Translations under genes and position numbers: made by a program
NCBI GenBank assembly: GCA_963781595.1
Contig: CAWAGG010000006.1
Location: 868,001-932,000, forward strand
Reading direction: 5' to 3'
DNA length: 64,000 nt
From: JBEDUK01 sp963781595
Lineage (GTDB): Bacteria > Actinomycetota > UBA4738
Notes under the pieces: model-generated
The model's database searches: none
Told to the model about the DNA's origin: nothing
The model's input: only the letters and a program-made list of their open reading frames with translations
Shown: in pieces, positions 58,600 through 64,000 of the stretch
Numbering within the stretch: the stretch's first letter is position 1
Layout of the letters: each line of letters opens with the position of its first letter

Positions 58600-59150
58600 G
58601 CGCTCCGCCGAACCGGGTGGTGCTGAGCTCCGAGCGAGCGTGATCGCGCCGAAGTACACGGTAGGGACCGCTGCATAGATCACGAGGCTCGCCGTCGGCG
58701 GCCCGAGCGATCGTGAACGCGATCGCGTAGGCGATACCCGAACCGCCGCGAAGATGGCCCCTGTCCACCGCGACCGGGCGTCCATCGGTGCGAACGGTAG
58801 ATGCGACCGTCCGGTCGCGTAGGTCCAGATGATCAGTCGCAACCCCGCGATCGCCATGAGTAGGATCCCGTACATCCTGAGCGCGACCGGATCGCTCTGA
58901 TAGCGCGAGAGGAGCGGGGCTCCGGATGGCATGATGCAGAACGGCAGCAGGTACAGGACGTTGAGGCACACGAGCGCCCGGTCGGTACGGCGGATCTGCG
59001 AGAACAGGTCGCGATGTCCAGCCCATGCGATCGCGACGACCACGAAGCTGATGAGGAACGCGAAGAACGATGGCCGCACCTCCCGCATCGCGTCCGCGAG
59101 CGAATTGCCCCCGGTGAGCTCCGGTACGTGGATCTCGAGAGAGAGGTCCT
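58600..59150 (-). pseudogene. decayed TMEM175-like (DUF1211) membrane protein gene
   Basis: On the minus strand several frames in turn read pieces of a TMEM175-family protein: DLSLEIHVPEL (end of helix 1 region), AMREVRPSFFAFLISFVVVAIAWAGHRDLF, NVLYLLPFCIMPSGAPLLSRY and MYGILLMAIAGLRLIIWTYATG in one frame, then GIAYAIAFTIA in a second frame and SLVIYAAVPTVYFGAI in a further shift. The usual start with RIEAFSDAVFAIA is missing. This implies 5' loss and at least two frameshifts. A 5' part in frame from 59088 could still give a short membrane peptide. Confidence 0.6.
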
Positions 59151-59177
59151 TATGAGCGACGAACCTCTGCGACGGAG

Positions 59178-60641
59178 GTGATCGCCATCAAGGAACGCGG
59201 GCAGGAGATCGGCGAACGAGGCCCCCGATATCCAACGGTCTCGAGATCGCCCTACCTGACGGTTGACGAGCGGATCGCTCGAGGCAAGGCTGCACGAGCA
59301 GAGATTCAGCGGTCGGCCCACGCTGTGTTCGAGCCCGGCAAGGATCGGCCGGACCCCGTCGCATTCCTCGAAGAGCAGGCGGCAACCCGCGTGCCCGATC
59401 TGGTCCCCATCCGCTACGGGAGGATGCTCGTCTCGCCGTTCACCTTCTACCGGGGCGCCGCCCTCATCATGGCCGCCGATCTTGCGGGCACACCAACGAT
59501 TGGCCTGCGCACCCAGCTCTGCGGGGACGCGCACCTCTGCAACTTCGGTGTGTTCGGCTCGCCTGAGCGGAACCTTGTCTTCGACGTGAACGACTTCGAC
59601 GAGACGCTGCCCGGGCCATGGGAATGGGACGTCAAGCGGCTCGCGGCAAGCCTGGAGATCGCCGGCCGCAACAACCAGTACACGAAGGCCGAGCGCCGAG
59701 ATGTCGTGCTGGCCGGAGTTCGCGAGTACAGGACTTCGATGGCAAAGTTCTCCCACTTCTCCAACCTCGAGCTCTGGTACCTGCACCTCGAGGTCGAGTC
59801 CCTCCTTCCTCAGTTGCAGGCCCGGTTGGATCGAAAGCGGGTCAAGGCTTTGGAGAAAGACGTTGCCAAGGCGCGGACCCGAGACAGCGTCCGGACGTTC
59901 GCGAAGCTCACGGAGTCGCAAGGGGAGGAGCCGCGGATCGTGAGTGATCCTCCCTTGATCGTCCCGATCGACGAGCTGTTGCCGCAAGGAACGAGCCGAG
60001 AGGACGTGATCGAACAGCTACTGAAGATCATCCACGGATACCCCAAGACCCTGGAGAACCATCGCCGTCACCTGCTCGAACAGTTCCGCTTCGTCCACGC
60101 CGCTCGAAAAGTCGTCGGCATAGGAAGCGTTGGGACCAGAACGTGGATCGCACTCCTCCTCGGAAAGGACAACCAGGATCCCTTGTTCCTGCAGATGAAA
60201 GAAGCGGAGGAATCGGTTCTCGAACGCTTCGTCAGGAAGAGTGCCTACGGCAATCACGGGCAGCGGGTCGTCGCGGGACAGAGGCTCATGCAGGCTACCA
60301 GCGATATCTTCCTGGGGTGGCAGCGCGTCAGTGAACCCGATGGGCTGCAGCGCGATTACTACGTGCGCCAACTGCGAGACATGAAGGGATCGGTCGAGGT
60401 CGAAACCATGCTGCCCGATGCGATGGTGATCTACGCTCGGCTATGCGCCGGGACGCTTGCTCGTGCACATGCGAGATGCGGCGACCGAATCGCGATCGCC
60501 GCCTACATGGGCAAGAGCGACGCATTCGATCGCGCCGTCGCGGAGTTCTCCGTGGCCTATGCCGACCAGAACGAGCGCGACTACGAGCGACTGGCTGCGG
60601 CGGTCAAGAGGGGGCAGATCAAGGCGGAGCCCGGGCTCTAG
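59178..60641 (+). CDS. DUF2252 family protein
   Basis: A 487-residue protein of the DUF2252 family, which is kinase-fold-like and of unknown function. Signatures are PIRYGRMLVSPFTFYRGAA, QLCGDAHLCNFGVF, NDFDETLPGPWEWDVKRLAAS, VGIGSVGTRTWIALLLG and LARAHARCGD, with DAH and NDFDE in the positions of catalytic residues of protein-kinase-like folds. The GTG at 59178 overlaps the GGAGG sequence meant to be its ribosome site; ATC at 59187, 8 nt after GGAGG, would be better spaced and is a candidate non-canonical start. Codon use is less GC-biased than in its neighbours, which may hint at later acquisition. Confidence 0.88.
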   Translation: MIAIKERGQEIGERGPRYPTVSRSPYLTVDERIARGKAARAEIQRSAHAVFEPGKDRPDPVAFLEEQAATRVPDLVPIRYGRMLVSPFTFYRGAALIMAADLAGTPTIGLRTQLCGDAHLCNFGVFGSPERNLVFDVNDFDETLPGPWEWDVKRLAASLEIAGRNNQYTKAERRDVVLAGVREYRTSMAKFSHFSNLELWYLHLEVESLLPQLQARLDRKRVKALEKDVAKARTRDSVRTFAKLTESQGEEPRIVSDPPLIVPIDELLPQGTSREDVIEQLLKIIHGYPKTLENHRRHLLEQFRFVHAARKVVGIGSVGTRTWIALLLGKDNQDPLFLQMKEAEESVLERFVRKSAYGNHGQRVVAGQRLMQATSDIFLGWQRVSEPDGLQRDYYVRQLRDMKGSVEVETMLPDAMVIYARLCAGTLARAHARCGDRIAIAAYMGKSDAFDRAVAEFSVAYADQNERDYERLAAAVKRGQIKAEPGL

Positions 60642-60721
60642 AGCTGATACACCTCCTGTAGCTCCACCACCTGAGGCCGTGGCTCTGGCATGAAGGAGCC
60701 GGTGAGCCCTCTACGCGGGAG

Positions 60722-63249
60722 GTGATCATGGGCTACATCGGAGGAAGCCTGCAGCAAGCGTTCGTCGGATGGGCAAGCTCGACGACGCGCTCGATCGCCT
60801 CTCGATCGCCGGCGAGGAACGGGACTGGCTCCGGGCGCGTCTGGCGCCTTTGCTCGGCGTGGGTGATGCGAGCGACGCTGGGGATCGCGACGAGCTCTTC
60901 ACGGCTTGGCGCAGGTTCCTCGAGGAGATCGCGCTGCGGAACCCCCTGGTGCTGGCGTTCGAAGACCTCCACTGGGCGGACCCGACGATGCTGGCGTTCG
61001 TCGAGCACCTCGTGGACTGGTCGACCGGCGTACCGATCCTCGTCGTGTGCTCCGCACGACCAGAGCTGTTCGAGCGCGAATCGAGCTGGGGCGGCGGCAA
61101 GCGGAACTCCGCGACGATCGCGCTGCCGCCGCTCTCGGAAAAGGACATCGCTCGCCTGATCGCCGCGCTGCTCCAACAGACCGCGTTGCCCGCCGAGGTG
61201 CAGACCGCGCTGCTCGAGCGAGCGGGCGGGAACCCGCTGTACGCCGAGGAGTTCGTCCGGATGCTGATCGATCGCGGCATCCTCGAGCGGCGCGGTTCGT
61301 CGCTGCGGATCGAGGTGCCTGCGGCGGGCATCCCGATCCCCGAGACGGTGCATGCGCCGATCGAGGCCCGGCTCGACACGCTGCCGCCGGATCGGAAGGC
61401 ACTGCTGCAGGACGCGTCGGTCGTCGGCAAGGTGTTCTGGTCGGGGGCGCTCGCGGCGATGGGCGACGTGGACGAACGCTCCGTCCGCGACGGGCTGCAC
61501 GAGCTGGCCCGTAAGGAGCTGGTGCGCGCGACGCGAACCTCTTCGGCCCGAGACGAGGCCGAGTATTCGTTCTGGCACGCATCGGTGCGTGACGTCGCGT
61601 ACGGACAGATCCCTCGGGCCGAACGCGGCCTGAAGCACCAGGAGGCCGCCGCGTGGACGGAGGCCCTGGCCGGCGACCGGGTGGCCGACCACGCCGAGTT
61701 CGTCGCGTTCCACTATGAGCGCGCGCTCGAGCTGGCCGTGGCGACGGGTCACGAGACGGACGCGACGATCCGGGCCTCAGCGGCGCGCTTTCCTCGAGCT
61801 CGCTGGGGATCGGTCCGGGGCGCTCGACGTCCGGAAGGCCGCCGACTACTACCGACGGGCCGAAGTAGCGCTCCCCGAGGGGGATCGTCACCTTCCGGTG
61901 CTGCACGTCAAGGCAGTGGAGGCTGCCGCCGACCTTGGCGAAGCGTCGGGTGAGCAGGTCTCCGGCGCGTACGAAGGCGCGATCGCGGCGCTCCGAGCCG
62001 CGGGGCGAGACGCGCGCGACCGGTCACGTGCTCGAACGGTTCAGCGCGTGGTTGCGAACCGCTGGACAGTCGGAACGATCGGAACGCGCGAACGACGAGG
62101 CGATCGATCTGCTGGAGCCGCTCGGGAAGACCTGGGAGCTGGCGGCCGCGTACGCGGACAAGGCCGGGAACAGCATGCTCGTCGGTCGTGTCGACGAGTG
62201 GGAGCGATGGACGGAGCGCGCGCTGGAGCTCGCCGAGGAGCTGGGGCTTCCGCGGATACAGCAGCGGACGATGCAGTACCGGGGACTGATCAGGATGTTC
62301 CACGGCGACGTCGACGGACTCGATGACGTGGCGGAAGCGGTGCGGCTCGGATCCGAGCAGGGCCTCGGCCAGGAGACGGCGAGCGCCTACATCAACCTCG
62401 CGGACTGGACGTGCCGGACGCGAGACGCCGCCGCGGGCCTGGACATCTACGGCCGGGGCATCGCGTTCGCGGAGGCTCACGGGCTCGGCAGCATGGCGAT
62501 GTGGCCACGCGCCGAGCGCACGTGGCCCCTGTTCGACCTCGGCCGCTGGGACGACGCGGTGGAGGAAGCGGAGCAGGTGCGGCGCTGGTTCCCCGGCCGC
62601 GGGAAGGGAACGCAGTTCGTGATGGCGATGAACCAGCAGATCCACGTGTTCGCCTGGCGAGGGGAGGTCGAACGCGCGGCCGAGCTGATCACGGATGCGC
62701 TGCCCGCGGCGCGCAGGATCGGGGACATCCAGGTGATCCGGCCCGCGCTCACGGCGGCGGCGCGTCTGGCCGCGCTCCGTGGCGACGCCGCCGCGGCACG
62801 CGCGTTGCTCGACGAGCTGGCGGACGAGCTGGACCGCGCGGCCGGGTACTCCCGGAGCTACGGGATGCTGGACGGCGTCCTGGTCGCGGTCGGCATCGGC
62901 GACGTCGTGCTCGCGGAACGGCTCGCCGAAGGGTCGAACGTGCGGTTCCCCCAGGGAAGGCTGGTCGTGTCCACCAGCGGGGCGCTCGTGGCCGAGGCGC
63001 GCGGGCGGCACGCGGACGCGCTGGCGGAGTTCGCAGACGCGGCCGAGGGCTGGTCGGATCTTGGACACGTATTCCAGGAGGCGATCGCGCGGCTAGGCGC
63101 CGCGCGCTGCCTGTCGGCGCTCGGACGGCACGGTGACGCCGCCGCGCAGGCGAGCCGCGCGGCGCGGACGTTCGACATGGTGCGCGCGCCCCGCGCCGTC
63201 GGCCGAGGCGCATGGGCTGACCGAACGGATCACGCAGGCCGGCGGCTGA
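60722..63249 (+). pseudogene. decayed cyclase/ATPase/TPR paralogue
   Basis: A fifth member of the large family, clearly broken. The first homologous residues (KLDDALDRLSIAGEERDW, about 60772) correspond to residue 325 of the intact gene at 38155, so the zinc ribbon, cyclase domain and Walker A are gone. Walker B LAFEDLHWAD and the ATPase C-terminal half are intact. The frame then shifts near 61780 (to AFLELAGDRSGALDVRKAADY), near 62010 in a CGCGCG run (to LERFSAWLRTAGQ) and near 63190 (to AHGLTERITQAGG, stop 63247-63249). An ATG at 60728 with GGGAGG upstream starts an unrelated 13-codon opening. Open pieces are 60769-61953 and 61935-63317. Confidence 0.8.
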
Positions 63250-63389
63250 ACCCGCTCGGGCGCCGGCGCCGGTCCGCCGAACCGTGCCGCTCGGCCCGGA
63301 CGGAGCGGGGCCGATGACCCCTGACCGACGTGGGCGGACGTTCCAGTCTCGATCCGACGAGTGGGCGTGACCGAGGGAGGGCGGCAGCC

Positions 63390-63974
63390 ATGGAAGCGGA
63401 ACCTGGCGCCAGCGGCGAATCGATGCGCGCGACGAGCGAACCCCGTGAGGTCAGGCGGAGACACCTTCGCTTGGTCCACAGCCACACCGCCGTGATCGAG
63501 GCGTCCGCCGCCGACGCGAGGATCCGGCGCCCGGGCGGTGCCGTGGCGCTGGCGGTGCTGAACGTCGTCGAGGGCATCGGCGGCCTGGTCGGCTGCGCGA
63601 TGCTCGTGAGCCATCCGAACGGCACCACGGAGTGGCCCGTCTCGTGGCTGGATCGCTTCCCCTTCCACACGTTCACGATCCCCGGACTGGTGCTCGGTAC
63701 GGCCATGGGCGCCGCGCCGATGATCGTCGCCTACGGACTGTGGAGACGACCGGTCTGGAGCTGGACGCGCCCGCTGGTCGGGTGGACCGGCCGGCACTGG
63801 TCGTGGGTCGGCGCAGTCCTCATCGCGGCCGCGGTGATCCTGTGGATGGCGATCGAACTGACGCTCACCCCGATCCGGAGCGCGCCGCTGCAGATCACGA
63901 TCGGCGCGATCGGCATCGCGATGGCCGTCCTGGTGGCGCTCCCGAGCGTCAGGCGCTGGTACGCGGAGCGGTAG
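63390..63974 (+). CDS. small polytopic membrane protein, unknown
   Basis: A 194-residue protein with a charged N-terminus of about 50 residues and four hydrophobic segments (about residues 52-72, 90-115, 140-158 and 165-185; boundaries by eye). Short motifs such as HPNGTTEWPVSWLDRFPFHTF lie in the first outside loop. No family was recognised. GGGAGG lies 9 nt before the ATG at 63390; a longer frame upstream is not supported by a ribosome site. It ends one base before a probable convergent gene end. Confidence 0.7.
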   Translation: MEAEPGASGESMRATSEPREVRRRHLRLVHSHTAVIEASAADARIRRPGGAVALAVLNVVEGIGGLVGCAMLVSHPNGTTEWPVSWLDRFPFHTFTIPGLVLGTAMGAAPMIVAYGLWRRPVWSWTRPLVGWTGRHWSWVGAVLIAAAVILWMAIELTLTPIRSAPLQITIGAIGIAMAVLVALPSVRRWYAER

Positions 63975-64000
63975 TCAGTCCTCGACCTCGAACACGCGCT
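63975..64000 (-). CDS. probable 3' end of a minus-strand gene
   Basis: TCA at 63975-63977 reads as a stop on the minus strand, preceded by codons for RVFEVED, a common type of acidic C-terminus. Only eight codons are visible before the window ends, so nothing can be said about the product. Confidence 0.3.

Overview
The window is one strand-mixed stretch of very GC-rich (about 70%) bacterial chromosome. The best guess is an uncultured, deep-branching member of the Actinomycetota. Three things point there: a DUF501 domain joined to a Ppx/GppA phosphatase, a hemE-cpfC-cgoX-chdC (coproporphyrin-dependent) haem operon as found in monoderms, and many start codons lying only 6-10 nt behind a TANNNT -10 box, the layout of leaderless mRNAs common in that phylum. 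No phage, transposase, CRISPR array or rRNA was seen. The only RNA gene found is tRNA-Leu(UAA).

Layout. 0-12.3 kb is mixed housekeeping: metallo-beta-lactamase-fold hydrolase (cut by the left edge), flavodoxin, M23-like secreted protein, S1-domain protein, DUF501-Ppx fusion, membrane cyclophilin, beta-propeller lipoprotein, tRNA-Leu, receiver-only response regulator, truncated globin, FAD oxidoreductase, HhH-GPD glycosylase and typA. At 12.3-15.5 kb lies a large cyclase/ATPase/TPR signalling gene broken in the middle. At 15.6-19.1 kb a four-gene ABC-exporter operon ends in its own TetR gene and starts with a perfect operator palindrome over the promoter. At 19.1-30.3 kb are stress, repair and metabolic genes (Usp-like, bcp, HAD, CBS, mutY, polysaccharide deacetylase, glyoxalase-II-like, proBA, DUF6159, nuclease-like lipoprotein, truncated GH4). 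30.4-32.4 kb holds small stress or membrane genes. At 32.4-34.2 kb a TetR gene and an acyl-ACP desaturase diverge from a shared region packed with small palindromes.

From 35.2 to 44.5 kb three consecutive giant ATPase/TPR proteins are encoded. Two of them carry an N-terminal zinc ribbon and a class III nucleotidyl cyclase domain. The haem operon follows (44.6-48.8 kb); its last gene, chdC, carries a frame break near the 5' end. From 48.8 to 58.3 kb, minus-strand genes for an acyl-CoA carboxylase (biotin and carboxyltransferase subunits), an HMG-CoA lyase and an enoyl-CoA hydratase look like a leucine-degradation (liu/MCC) set, separated by unrelated genes including a MerR-like/cyclase fusion. 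From 58.3 kb on there is a G-rich tract, a decayed TMEM175-like gene, a DUF2252 protein, a fifth, heavily decayed cyclase/ATPase/TPR paralogue and a small membrane protein.

Themes worth following: (1) a lineage-specific expansion of zinc-ribbon/cyclase/ATPase/TPR proteins with intact, partial and dead copies side by side; (2) widespread leaderless promoters, contrasted with a few Shine-Dalgarno genes, two of which share an 18-bp upstream motif; (3) two to three genes whose only sensible start is ATC; (4) at least five broken or truncated genes, either active gene decay or assembly error.
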